DNA from: Salinisphaera hydrothermalis C41B8
GTDB lineage: Bacteria > Pseudomonadota > Gammaproteobacteria > Nevskiales > Salinisphaeraceae
Length of the DNA: 64,000 nt
Assembly (NCBI RefSeq): GCF_000732535.1
Contig: NZ_APNK01000007.1
Span: 1 to 64,000 of the forward strand
Direction: 5' to 3'
The notes under the pieces are model-generated. The model did not search any database, was not told the DNA's origin, and was given only the letters and a program-made list of their open reading frames with translations. The translations under genes and the position numbers were made by a program. Position 1 is the stretch's first letter; the number at the start of each line of letters is the position of its first letter. This document shows, in pieces, positions 35,858 to 43,732 of this stretch.

Positions 35858-36238
35858 ATGAACCTCGCCACGCTGAAAACCCGGACACGTCAGCTCAGGC
35901 AATACACGCTGACGGTGTATTTCGCCGCACGCGACCCGCGCACGCCGTTCCTGGTTCGCGCTTTGGCGATCGTCGTGGCCGCGTATGCGCTGAGCCCGAT
36001 CGATCTCATCCCGGATTTCATTCCCGTCATCGGCCTGCTCGACGACCTGATCCTGCTGCCGCTCGGCCTCGCCCTCGTGGTCCGTCTTACGCCGCCCGAG
36101 GTGATCGAAGCCGCAACAATTCGTGCCCGACAAACAGCCGAGAAGCCCGTCAGCTACCGGGCCGCCGCTTGCGTGATCGGCGTTTGGGTCCTCCTTATCG
36201 CATTCGCCGGGTATGCACTTTTGGGCGGGCACGGCTGA
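35858..36238 (+). CDS. DUF1232 (YkvA) membrane protein
   Basis: 126 residues from the ATG at 35858. The DUF1232 core is clear: RDPRTPFLVRALAIVVAAYALSPIDLIPDFIPVIGLLDDLILLPLGL, with the hallmark SPIDLIPDFIP and a following DD. A C-terminal hydrophobic segment (AACVIGVWVLLIAFAGYALLG) adds a second membrane anchor. Cellular role of the family is not known. Confidence 0.88.
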   Translation: MNLATLKTRTRQLRQYTLTVYFAARDPRTPFLVRALAIVVAAYALSPIDLIPDFIPVIGLLDDLILLPLGLALVVRLTPPEVIEAATIRARQTAEKPVSYRAAACVIGVWVLLIAFAGYALLGGHG

Positions 36239-36567
36239 CAGCAAGGCTGGCGCAATAACGCGATCCGCAACACGCCCCTGCGCCACCCGTTGGGCCATCG
36301 ACTTCGGCGACCGACGCGACGTGATAAGCGGCCCGACGAGGGCATACCAACGAGAACGCTCATACGGCCCGGCCGAAACCCCTCCGTTCGTTCGAGCGGC
36401 CAACCGCGCCGCGAAGCCGGGCTCGGGCGTGACGGACATGACAGAACATGACCTGACCGCTCAGGCGCCCCATCCGCCCGCAGGCGAGATCGTCAGCTTA
36501 CCGTTCAGGTCGTCGGCGTAGAGTCGACTAGACAGATTGCGATACAGCCACCGCTCAGGGAGGCGTC
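36239..36567. other. Intergenic, nothing certain
   Basis: 329 bp. A frame of 27 codons (from the ATG at 36438) was considered but has no ribosome site or relatives I recognise. An AGGGAGG sits 7 bp before the following ATG at 36568. Confidence 0.35.
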
Positions 36568-36981
36568 ATGCATAAGCTTCAACGCAAGACGACCGTCCGA
36601 ATCGCCGCCAGCGCCCTCGCGTTGGCCGGGTTGCTCGTCACCACCTCGGCCTGGGCCATCGATGGCGCCGGCGCACTCGGCCAAGCCACCGGCGCCAATG
36701 GCTCGATGAACGGCAGCATCTACGTGCCGGAACGCCAAGCGACCCATCCTCAATCCATGCAGCCACAGCAACGCTACGGCGGCCGATATCGTCGCGACCA
36801 CGACCGCGACGAGCACCGACGCCCGCGCTACGACCGACGCTATCGCAATGAATATGGTCCGCGCGGCCATTACCGGGTCAATGGCAATACCGGCGGCATT
36901 CAACCAGAGACACGGCGCCCGCTAGACCCCGGCCGTATCAGTCCCGACCGACGCCGGCTGGAGCATCGCTTCGGCGACTGA
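36568..36981 (+). CDS. Small secreted Arg/Tyr-rich protein, unknown
   Basis: 137 residues. Signal peptide (VRIAASALALAGLLVTTSAWA, cleavage before IDGAG). The mature part is low-complexity and very basic (GGRYRRDHDRDEHRRPRYDRRYRNEYGPRG), without recognisable domain. AGGGAGG upstream and the signal peptide support expression. It may be a periplasmic or envelope-associated protein binding polyanions; that is inference from composition. Confidence 0.65.
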   Translation: MHKLQRKTTVRIAASALALAGLLVTTSAWAIDGAGALGQATGANGSMNGSIYVPERQATHPQSMQPQQRYGGRYRRDHDRDEHRRPRYDRRYRNEYGPRGHYRVNGNTGGIQPETRRPLDPGRISPDRRRLEHRFGD

Positions 36982-37284
36982 CGTCTCGAGCCGCGGCCCC
37001 GAAGGCGAAAACACATCGCAAAGCCTCCGGACCGCTGTACTCACGTGGGCCGAAAGTCGCTGGGCAGCCAATTTTGTTCTCGCGTTCCGAGGGGATCGGC
37101 GACCTGGCGTCGGAGCGCGAACACAACCACCCTGGAAGGGTAAAAACCCCTACAGCCACATGCGTTATGGCGTTCTAGCATGGCGGCCGAAGACACCGTC
37201 TTGTTTCCGCCGGGCTGCAATTCTGCATACGACCGTGGGCAGGGCATCGCGGGCGCCTTCGCGGATGGTTCAACTGGAGCAGGT
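36982..37284. other. Intergenic, leader of the MFS gene
   Basis: About 300 bp. A frame in register with the MFS gene runs from 37180 but the residues before 37285 are not membrane-protein-like. No regulator site recognised. Confidence 0.35.
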
Positions 37285-38448
37285 ATGCGTCGATCCTCGG
37301 AATTGGCGATAAGCGGCGCCTGGGCAACAGCGGTTGCTTTTGGCCCAGCGCGCATCGGCTACGGCCTGTTTCTGCCAAAGTTTCGAGAGCTGTTCGGGCT
37401 GTCGCAGTCCAACGCCGGACTGATCGCGAGCGCCGCGTTTGCCGGTTTTTTCGTCGCCTTGTTGTTCACCGGCATGCTCGTCGCACGCCGGGGCGCGCGT
37501 CTGCCGGTGGTTCTCGGCTCGATCACGGCCCTCGCCGGATTTGTGCTCGTCGCGTTCGCCGAGAACGTGACCGTTCTGGCACTTGGCGTTGTACTCGCCG
37601 CCACCAGCGCCGGGTTCTGCTGGACCCCGTTTAACGATGCGGTGGAGCAGGCGGTAGACGAGTCCCGGCACGCACGGACCCTGTCCATCGTCAGTACCGG
37701 CACGACCGTCGGTATCGCCTGCTCGGGTGCCCTGGCCATTGCTGTGGCCGGTTCGTCCCATGGCTGGCGCGCGGTATGGGTGCTGTTCGCAGTCGCCGCC
37801 CTGGTCTCGGCGCTTGGCAACGGTTGGGCGCTACGGAGATTACGCGCGCCGGCCCAGCATGCCACCACACGGAAACTAACCTGGAGTGCCTGGGCACGAC
37901 CGGCGTTGCCGCTTTATGCGATCGCCGGCTCGTTCGGCATCACGAACAGTATCTATCTGTCGTTTGCCGTCGACCGCGTGTCACATAGCGGCGGCCTCCC
38001 CGGGCTTGCCGCAGAGCTGGCCGGGCCAGTGCTGTATGTCGCCTTCGGTTTCGGCGGGCTTTTCGGCCTGCTGACGGCCGATATCAAACAAAGAACCGGA
38101 TTGCCGGCGCTGGTGCGCTTTATCCTGATCTGTTCCTGCGTCTCCGTCGGCCTGATCGGGGGTTGGCCCACCGCGTGGTGGTCGGTGTTGCTGTCGGCCG
38201 CGCTTCAGGGCCTTTGCGTGATGGTGTTGAGCGCGATCTTTTCGTTCTGGAGCGAAAGTCTTTATCCCAGCAAACCGACGCTCGGTTTCACCGTGGTGCT
38301 GTCGTTGTTCGCGGCCGGCAACATCATTGGCCCGGTGCTGGCCGGCTATTCGGCCACGGCGTTCGGTCCGGCGTCGATGTTTTTCGCGACCGCCGCCGTA
38401 TCGCTGATCACTGCGGTGCTGTTCCCTTCTCGCGTCCGCCAGCGTTAA
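37285..38448 (+). CDS. MFS transporter, YbfB/YjiJ family
   Basis: 387 residues from the ATG at 37285 (GGAGCAGGT upstream). Twelve helices. The N-terminal ATAVAFGPARIGYGLFLPKFRELFGLSQSNAGLIAS and the loop GMLVARRGARLPVVLGS are characteristic of the YbfB/YjiJ subfamily. Cargo unknown. Converges with the SDR gene downstream. Confidence 0.85.
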   Translation: MRRSSELAISGAWATAVAFGPARIGYGLFLPKFRELFGLSQSNAGLIASAAFAGFFVALLFTGMLVARRGARLPVVLGSITALAGFVLVAFAENVTVLALGVVLAATSAGFCWTPFNDAVEQAVDESRHARTLSIVSTGTTVGIACSGALAIAVAGSSHGWRAVWVLFAVAALVSALGNGWALRRLRAPAQHATTRKLTWSAWARPALPLYAIAGSFGITNSIYLSFAVDRVSHSGGLPGLAAELAGPVLYVAFGFGGLFGLLTADIKQRTGLPALVRFILICSCVSVGLIGGWPTAWWSVLLSAALQGLCVMVLSAIFSFWSESLYPSKPTLGFTVVLSLFAAGNIIGPVLAGYSATAFGPASMFFATAAVSLITAVLFPSRVRQR

Positions 38449-38506
38449 TCCGTCCCGAGCACGTCATTACCCAGGCTTCGAGGCGTTATCGCGCATCGTG
38501 GGGCGG

Positions 38507-39415
38507 CTAGCCGGCCGCCTTACCGCTCAAAGCATCCCGGCGCGCCTGGCGCCGCCCTTCTTCCAGCTGCGCCTGATCGGGATCGACGGGGTCGTCCGTG
38601 AAGGCCGCCATCAGCTCGGCACAGGATTCCTCCACATCCGGTTTCACTTCCGGATGGGTGAAGATATAGAACGCGTCCCGCTCGATGCCGGCGCGGATAC
38701 GCGCCGCGGCGATCATCGGGTCCATGCCCTGAGGCAGGACCTGCCGAAACAGCTCGGCGCCCTGTAACCGCACCGCCTGCGTCTGCTCGTCCACAGCGCC
38801 CTGAAAACGGGCCTGGCGGTGATCCTCACTCTCGTAGAGCCGCGTCGCCACGGTCCCCGGGCACACTAGCGAAACCGCGATGCCGTGGGGCACGAGATCA
38901 CAACGCAGCGCGTCGGAAAACCCGCGAATCGCGAACTTGCTCGCCGCGTATACCCCCGCGCCGGGCCCGGCAGCGATACCGGCAATGGACGACGTATTGA
39001 CGATGTGGGCGACCTCGCCGTGGGCCTTCATCCGCAGCAGCACGGTGAGCACGCCGTTGACGGTGCCGCCGTAGTTCACGCCCATCACCCACTCGAAATC
39101 CTCGGCGGACGCGTCATTGACGTCGCGTATGACGTTCACGCCGGCATTGTTGTAGAGCAGGTGAATCGGCCCGAACGCCGCCTCGGCCTCGTCCACCGCG
39201 GCCGCCCAAGCGTCGCGATCGGTAACATCCAGCTCGATCAACCGCACCCGCGACGCCGCCGCCTCGAAAGAGGCTCGCGCCTCGTCCAGATGCGCCCGGC
39301 TGAGATCCGCGACCGCCACGTTCATGCCTGCGTCAACCAGCACCCGCGCCACAGCCAGCCCGATGCCGGCGCCGCCACCGGTGACGAAAGCCGTGCGACC
39401 GGATTCAATCTGCAT
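38507..39415 (-). CDS. Short-chain dehydrogenase/reductase
   Basis: 302 residues, classical SDR with a C-terminal extension. Cofactor motif TGGGAGIGLAVA (residues 12-23), NNAGVN, catalytic Ser in NTSSIAG and YAASKFAIRG (Tyr/Lys). ADLSRAH after strand 2 suggests NAD. The LVPHGIAVSLVCPGTVATRLYE stretch is intact. Substrate unknown. Diverges from the next SDR gene across 229 bp. Confidence 0.9.
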   Translation of the reverse strand: MQIESGRTAFVTGGGAGIGLAVARVLVDAGMNVAVADLSRAHLDEARASFEAAASRVRLIELDVTDRDAWAAAVDEAEAAFGPIHLLYNNAGVNVIRDVNDASAEDFEWVMGVNYGGTVNGVLTVLLRMKAHGEVAHIVNTSSIAGIAAGPGAGVYAASKFAIRGFSDALRCDLVPHGIAVSLVCPGTVATRLYESEDHRQARFQGAVDEQTQAVRLQGAELFRQVLPQGMDPMIAAARIRAGIERDAFYIFTHPEVKPDVEESCAELMAAFTDDPVDPDQAQLEEGRRQARRDALSGKAAG

Positions 39416-39644
39416 ATCGCCTCCCGATGGTTATCGGGTCATCAATAACCACCGATCGTACTCCGATATGAGTAGCACTCGGACCTGGAATCCGATGGTT
39501 CAATGGATGCGTTGTCGATCCATCTGCCGAGCGCAGGCCGCGAAACCGTGGTACGTCACCTATGGTTTCTTTCGGGGCCGAGGCCGTCACATACACACCA
39601 CAAGACGTTCTCGCGATACCCTTCCGAAAAACCAAGGTCCCACA

Positions 39645-40430
39645 ATGAATCCATCCCAACAACCGGTCGCCCTGATCACGGGCGCGGGCAGTGCCGACGG
39701 CATTGGCTTTGCTATCGCCCGCGAACTGGGACAAGCCGGCATGGCCGTACTCATCTGCGCCACCAGCGAACGCATTTTCGACCGCGTCGAAGAACTACGC
39801 CAATCGGGCCTGTCGGCGCACGGGTTTATCGCCGATCTCACGATTGAGGCCGAAGTCCATCGCCTGTGTGCCGACGCCGAGGCGCAACATGGGCGGGTCG
39901 ATGTTCTGGTCAACAACGCCGGCATGTCCCAACTCGGGAGCCCGGAACCCTCGGCGGACATCGTCAACACCACACTCGATGAGTGGATGTTGTCTCTGAA
40001 TCGAAACCTGACGACGGCCTTCCTGATCACGCGCGCCCTCCTGCCCGGCATGATCCAACGCGGATACGGGCGCATCGTGAACATCTCCTCCACCACCGGC
40101 ACGACCGGGTCCAACCCCGGAGAAGCCCCCTATGCAGCGGCCAAAGCCGGCATGGTAGGCCTGACCCAAAGCCTGGCACTGGAAACCGCCCAATCCGGCG
40201 TTACCGCCAATTGCGTCGCACCCGGCTGGATCGAAACCGCATCAAGCACCGAGGAAGAAATCCGCGCGGGCCAAAGCTCACCGATCGGACGTCCGGGCCG
40301 CCCCGCAGAAATCGCCGCCGCCGTCGCCTTTCTCGCATCGGCCGGCGCCAGCTACATCACCGGCACCACACTCGTCGTCGATGGCGGTAATGCGATTGTT
40401 GAAAACCTGCATACACAGGGGAAACGCTGA
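39645..40430 (+). CDS. Short-chain dehydrogenase, FabG-like
   Basis: 261 residues from the ATG at 39645; a frame opens upstream but is the shadow of the neighbouring SDR gene. Motifs: TGAGSADGIGFAIA (two-residue insertion within the glycine motif), LVNNAGMSQ, NISSTTGTTG and YAAAKAGMVGL, C-terminal YITGTTLVVDGGNAIVE. Resembles 3-oxoacyl-ACP reductase-like SDRs. The cassette-type islet begins shortly downstream. Confidence 0.9.
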   Translation: MNPSQQPVALITGAGSADGIGFAIARELGQAGMAVLICATSERIFDRVEELRQSGLSAHGFIADLTIEAEVHRLCADAEAQHGRVDVLVNNAGMSQLGSPEPSADIVNTTLDEWMLSLNRNLTTAFLITRALLPGMIQRGYGRIVNISSTTGTTGSNPGEAPYAAAKAGMVGLTQSLALETAQSGVTANCVAPGWIETASSTEEEIRAGQSSPIGRPGRPAEIAAAVAFLASAGASYITGTTLVVDGGNAIVENLHTQGKR

Positions 40431-40648
40431 GTCGAGTTGGCTGCAAGCACAGAGCGGCCGCCGATATGTCGTAGGCCGAGTTTCAAGATAAACCGAGCTC
40501 GGGGCCGTGAATCGCTACGTCAGGTTATTCGGGTGGCGCAAACGATGGCCGCAAACCTAGCGCGCCCCTATCGTTCGCTCGTCGCGGTCTTGCACCAGGA
40601 TGTTGAGCCCACCCGCCGAAGGCAAAACGCAAGACCTGACCCCGAGCC

Positions 40649-41194
40649 TCACGCTATTGCTCGCAAACGGCCATGTTGATTGTAGTCACCACCATGGACG
40701 ATTTTATGCCGGCGTTCGACAAGTGTACTTATCGATCTAAGCAATCGTTTTCTGTATGTGAACTCTTGAGCAGATAACGTTACAGGCTTGGCAAATCCAA
40801 TACACTGATACAGCTTGTCAACGGTTTTAAAATTTTGAGTGACAAAGGTGCCTAAGTGACGCCTCACCATGTTTGAAAGAACCCGTTTCGGGCGCTGATT
40901 ATCAAACATTTCAATCGACTTTCCGAGCGTTAGTCCAGAATCCGAAAGGAGCTGCTTTAGCTGCTTATTGAGGCCATTCTGTCTTATGTATGGAATCAGC
41001 GCTTCGCAGAATCTATCGGTGAAATACGAGTCCATTGCGGCGACAGCAAGAACAATTCCAGCACGGAAGAGATCGTCGTCGGTTTCATCAAGCGCCTTAT
41101 CGGACGAGCGCCATATCTCCCAATGGCGTTTTATCATCCGGACTGACCGATCATGGCTTCTTACAAATTTCTTTGCCGCGCGACTTTGCTTCAT
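40649..41194 (-). CDS. HEPN-domain protein (RiboL-PSP-HEPN-like), probably C-terminally truncated cassette gene
   Basis: 181 residues. Helical protein with LFRAGIVLAVAAMDSYFTDRFCEALIP near residues 42-68, typical of HEPN proteins, and an RX4H motif R162-H167 in RRHKIVHGG, the predicted RNase site of HEPN toxins and defence proteins. Related proteins continue tens of residues past this motif, whereas this frame ends 14 residues later where base composition jumps back to high GC. The start is 3 bp after an integron attC core site on the minus strand, the normal cassette arrangement, but no attC follows. So it reads as the last, 3'-damaged cassette. Function would be toxin or antiviral RNase; activity of the truncated form is doubtful. 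Confidence 0.7.
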   Translation of the reverse strand: MKQSRAAKKFVRSHDRSVRMIKRHWEIWRSSDKALDETDDDLFRAGIVLAVAAMDSYFTDRFCEALIPYIRQNGLNKQLKQLLSDSGLTLGKSIEMFDNQRPKRVLSNMVRRHLGTFVTQNFKTVDKLYQCIGFAKPVTLSAQEFTYRKRLLRSISTLVERRHKIVHGGDYNQHGRLRAIA

Positions 41195-41196
41195 AT

Positions 41197-41259
41197 ATCT
41201 AACGCCTAAGCTCAGTTGTGGCCGCGCCAGCGGGCATCAACTGCAGCGATTTGTTAGGC
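41197..41259 (-). other. Integron attC recombination site 2
   Basis: 63 bp between the second and third cassette genes. Read on the minus strand: R'' GCCTAAC, L'' containing GCTGCAGTTG, a central arm, L' CAACTGAGC and R' GTTAGAT preceded by GGC. L'' pairs with L' except for one unpaired G (GCT-G-CAGTTG against GCTCAGTTG), the extrahelical-base hallmark of attC. Consensus RYYYAAC and GTTRRRY boxes are both met. Confidence 0.8.
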
Positions 41260-41301
41260 AAGCCAAGATAGTAGATGAACTTTTTAACCACATTCACGCC
41301 A

Positions 41302-41580
41302 CTATTTCACTTTACGAAAGCGAAAGCGAACCGGCGGGAGCGACTTTGAACCTTCTGGAAGCGCTTCAGGCGCCATACTAACTTCCCAACCCCTCGCATC
41401 AGCCCAAGTTCTGAGCTCCTTTTCGGCAATTATCGAATGCTCGAAGGTGCGAGGATGAGGATCTTCGGAAGGAAAAGCCTTGGCGACTTCGCTATATGGA
41501 ACTGTCAAATCAACTTTATCGGTTACACCAAGTTCTCGTTCGAGAGTGCCTTTATATTCGTCGGACTCGCTACTAGCCAT
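41302..41580 (-). CDS. Small cassette-encoded protein, unknown
   Basis: 92 residues, lying exactly between two attC sites (start 14 bp after one, stop 43 bp before the next), as expected of an integron gene cassette. Acidic N-terminal half, Lys/Arg-rich C-terminus (PPVRFRFRKVK). No family recognised. Confidence 0.6.
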   Translation of the reverse strand: MASSESDEYKGTLERELGVTDKVDLTVPYSEVAKAFPSEDPHPRTFEHSIIAEKELRTWADARGWEVSMAPEALPEGSKSLPPVRFRFRKVK

Positions 41581-41593
41581 TCTTAAACCCTTC

Positions 41594-41668
41594 GCCTAAC
41601 GCCGGCGTAACGGGCAGATTTGTGAAGCGCAGCGGAACAAACCGGTCCCGTTGACGCATTTGTCAGAC
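41594..41668 (-). other. Integron attC recombination site 1
   Basis: 75 bp, overlapping the stop codon of the first cassette gene. Minus strand: R'' GTCTGAC (one or two bases off RYYYAAC), L'' GCGTCAACGGG, central region, L' CCCGTTACGC, then GGC and R' GTTAGGC. L'' and L' pair perfectly except for one extra C in L'', again the unpaired base typical of attC. Confidence 0.78.
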
Positions 41669-42790
41669 GGACGCGGAGGCATAAGCAGCTTGTAGTTGCC
41701 GTTCCGCCCCCTCTACCGTCAATGGTCCAGCAGACCTTTCCTCAAGAATACCTTTTATATGCTCCCAACACTGATCTATATCAGTTAGATCTGTGTCGGT
41801 AAAAGTGACGGTTGTTATGCCGTACTTTTCAAAATAAGCGTTGCGCTTGTCTGCCTCTTTACTCCACTTCGCCGAAAGCTCTTCGTTGAGCGTCTTTTGA
41901 GTTTTTTTAGTACTCCCTGCAATTGACATATGCGAAGAAGCTGGGCTTATTTCAAAACCGACCATTCTCATGGTGTATGGATTGAGTACTGAAAAATCCA
42001 AACGATAAAGATGCTTGACCTCTTTACCTGCGTACCGAAGCTCCGGAATTAACAAAGGCACAGAGCCTGGGGAGTCGCTTTCTCTGATGTAGTCCAGATA
42101 TCGCGTTGAAATCGCTTGCTCATACTTCGAATTAGAAACGCGAGCCAATACCGTTTGGTAAAAGGTCAGAAACGCCTGAACATCTGGAGACATCACAGGC
42201 TCTTCATTTTCTGGCGCTATCAAGCCAGTCTCCAAAACATGTTCAATGGTCCAGTATGCATAATTTTCACGTCGCATCTGGCTCTTATCATTTGTCCATT
42301 CACCAAAACGATGTGCCGGTGAGATCAAAAGGCCCCAGACCAGCTTGCCCGAACCAAACCAGACTTGCCACAGGTTTTGGTCCGGTTTTGCTCTCACTCG
42401 TGCTTCAAAATTACGGTAGAAATTTCTCTCTAAAAACCGATGAATGTAATCATGGAGAAGCTCGTCCTGAAGCATCTCTGGAATTATTTCTTCTGTTCGC
42501 TTGCGACCCCCAAAATGGCGACGACGGGCGATATACGCTTTTCGCTCAATCACTTGTTGTGTTAGCCCATTAAGCCATCGAGCGATAAAATCTTCTGGAG
42601 AGTGAAATTGCATCCGAACACTATCTACAAAGGTATTGTTATTTCTACCAATATGAGCGTGCATTTGATGAACATTCGATTTACGACCAACGATCTGGGA
42701 AAAGCGAACTAACGCTTCGCCGCGCATATCTTCAAGCCGCAAAGAAAGCTCTTCTTCTTTCCTTTGAATGTCTTTAGTTAGTGTCGTCAT
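41663..42790 (-). CDS. Cassette-encoded protein with possible restriction-nuclease-like C-terminus
   Basis: 375 residues if started at the ATG at 42790, 20 bp after a GTTAGAC core site; an in-frame ATG at 42859 lies upstream of that core and is unlikely. The first 200 residues are helical and basic (WLNGLTQQVIERKAYIARRRHFGGRKR). Residues 245-340 (LIPELRYAG, HLYRLDFSVLNP, MVGFEISP, then KEADKRNAYFEKYGITTVTFTDTDL) have the strand-helix order of PD-(D/E)XK nucleases with E250, D265 and E280, but the canonical Lys after E280 is Ser282. The nuclease reading is therefore tentative. AT-richer than flanking genes. Confidence 0.65.
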   Translation of the reverse strand: MTTLTKDIQRKEEELSLRLEDMRGEALVRFSQIVGRKSNVHQMHAHIGRNNNTFVDSVRMQFHSPEDFIARWLNGLTQQVIERKAYIARRRHFGGRKRTEEIIPEMLQDELLHDYIHRFLERNFYRNFEARVRAKPDQNLWQVWFGSGKLVWGLLISPAHRFGEWTNDKSQMRRENYAYWTIEHVLETGLIAPENEEPVMSPDVQAFLTFYQTVLARVSNSKYEQAISTRYLDYIRESDSPGSVPLLIPELRYAGKEVKHLYRLDFSVLNPYTMRMVGFEISPASSHMSIAGSTKKTQKTLNEELSAKWSKEADKRNAYFEKYGITTVTFTDTDLTDIDQCWEHIKGILEERSAGPLTVEGAERQLQAAYASASV

Positions 42791-42810
42791 ATTCTCATTG
42801 ATTAAACTTC

Positions 42811-42820
42811 GTCTAACGCC
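42811..42820 (-). other. Partial attC (R' end) upstream of the first cassette gene
   Basis: Minus strand GGCGTTAGAC, the L'/R' end of an attC. No matching L''/R'' is found within 80 bp upstream, so the site is truncated. Its position sets the likely start of the first cassette gene. Confidence 0.55.
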
Positions 42821-42831
42821 AATTCGACGAC

Positions 42832-42853
42832 ATATATCTAGCATTAGATATAT
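42832..42853. repeat. Perfect 9-bp AT-rich inverted repeat
   Basis: ATATATCTA-GCAT-TAGATATAT, directly upstream of the partial attC. It may be the scar of whatever removed the rest of the array, or a binding site. Confidence 0.5.
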
Positions 42854-42909
42854 AGCCATCCATATCTATATATCTCCCTCAATCCGACCCGTCAGTCCAA
42901 GCTGAGCGG

Positions 42910-43227
42910 CTACGCCATAAGGCACCGCCAAGCCCGCTCGGCCGGCTGCCAACGACCGCCGGCGCGCCTCACCTGCTCACGCAGCTCACGTTCCTGGTAA
43001 TCGATCTTGACGAGTACGGGTTCCTCGGCCGCCCGCTGCATTAAGTGCTTCTCGCGGCTGCTGGCCGGGCGCCAGGGCACAGTCTCTTCGATGAGTTCGA
43101 CGGTTTTGTGCCGCTGCCCGCTAACCTCGTCGTAGCGATACCGCACACAAACCAGCCGCTCGCCATACTTCTGAACCAATTGCTTGGTCCCGTTCTGGCC
43201 CGGCTTTAGATGCAGTCGAGCTTCCAT
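42910..43227 (-). CDS. Small conserved-looking protein, unknown
   Basis: 105 residues: MEARLHLKPGQNGTKQLVQK, then YGERLVCVRYRYDEVSGQRHKT and ending GGRWQPAERAWRCLMA. I recall proteins with this KPGQxGTKxLVxxYGxxLVCVRYRYD pattern as small uncharacterised ORFs in many proteobacteria; no function known to me. High GC like the host, unlike the cassettes next door. A family 3 repeat element ends 18 bp before its start, so the element may supply or interrupt the promoter. Confidence 0.7.
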   Translation of the reverse strand: MEARLHLKPGQNGTKQLVQKYGERLVCVRYRYDEVSGQRHKTVELIEETVPWRPASSREKHLMQRAAEEPVLVKIDYQERELREQVRRAGGRWQPAERAWRCLMA

Positions 43228-43245
43228 AGGCGCCCCCTCGCGCCA

Positions 43246-43512
43246 GGGCCTGTTGCCGCCTCACACGGCGCCGCGCTGGCAGCCATTTTTCCGCAAGGCA
43301 AGGCGCAACGAGTGGCTTAGTCCGCTCCGAGCAAGCGTAGTCGCAACGCCGTATTACGCAAAAATGGCTGCCGGCCCTTCGGGTTGCAGCCCAAAATCGC
43401 GCCATCCGGCGTTGCAGGACTTGACCGCAGAATGACTGCGGCCGGCGTCCCGCGCCTTGGCTGACACAATTTTGGACCGCAACGCGGCGTCGCGTGAAAC
43501 GGCAACAGGCCC
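43246..43512. repeat. Inverted-repeat (MITE-like) element, family 3
   Basis: 267 bp bounded by GGGCCTGTTGCC (43246-43257) and its complement (43501-43512). Interior blocks GGCGTTGCAGGACTTG, CGCGCCTTGGCTGACACAATTTTGG and CGCAACGCGGCG-like runs correspond in order to those of families 1 and 2, so all three share an ancestor although their tips differ. Unlike the others, no TA flanks. No coding capacity. Confidence 0.7.
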
Positions 43513-43732
43513 CAGCTCTAAATCGACGTTATCGCGATTTAATTGGCAAGTGAAGCCAATAAGTACCGCGGCGAAAGCGGCTCCTCGCTATCGTTTTGAG
43601 AAAGCGAGATTTCTTGAATTATGACGAGGCGATATTGGCAGCGACGCGCGCCCCGCACACGCGCATCGCCACCTTGTTGGCAAGACGGAGACGACCGGGA
43701 CGGACGGCCGCCGCCATGATCCGCTTACTGAC
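43513..43732. other. Intergenic between repeat element and poxB
   Basis: 220 bp, no gene supported. It lies at the 3' side of poxB; no T-run terminator seen. Confidence 0.3.

Noticed and set aside
36438-36521. A 27-codon gene before the small secreted protein
   Set aside because: No ribosome site and no recognisable relative.
40435-40648. A third complete attC after the HEPN gene
   Set aside because: No GTTRRRY/RYYYAAC pair with pairing arms was found on either strand in this stretch.
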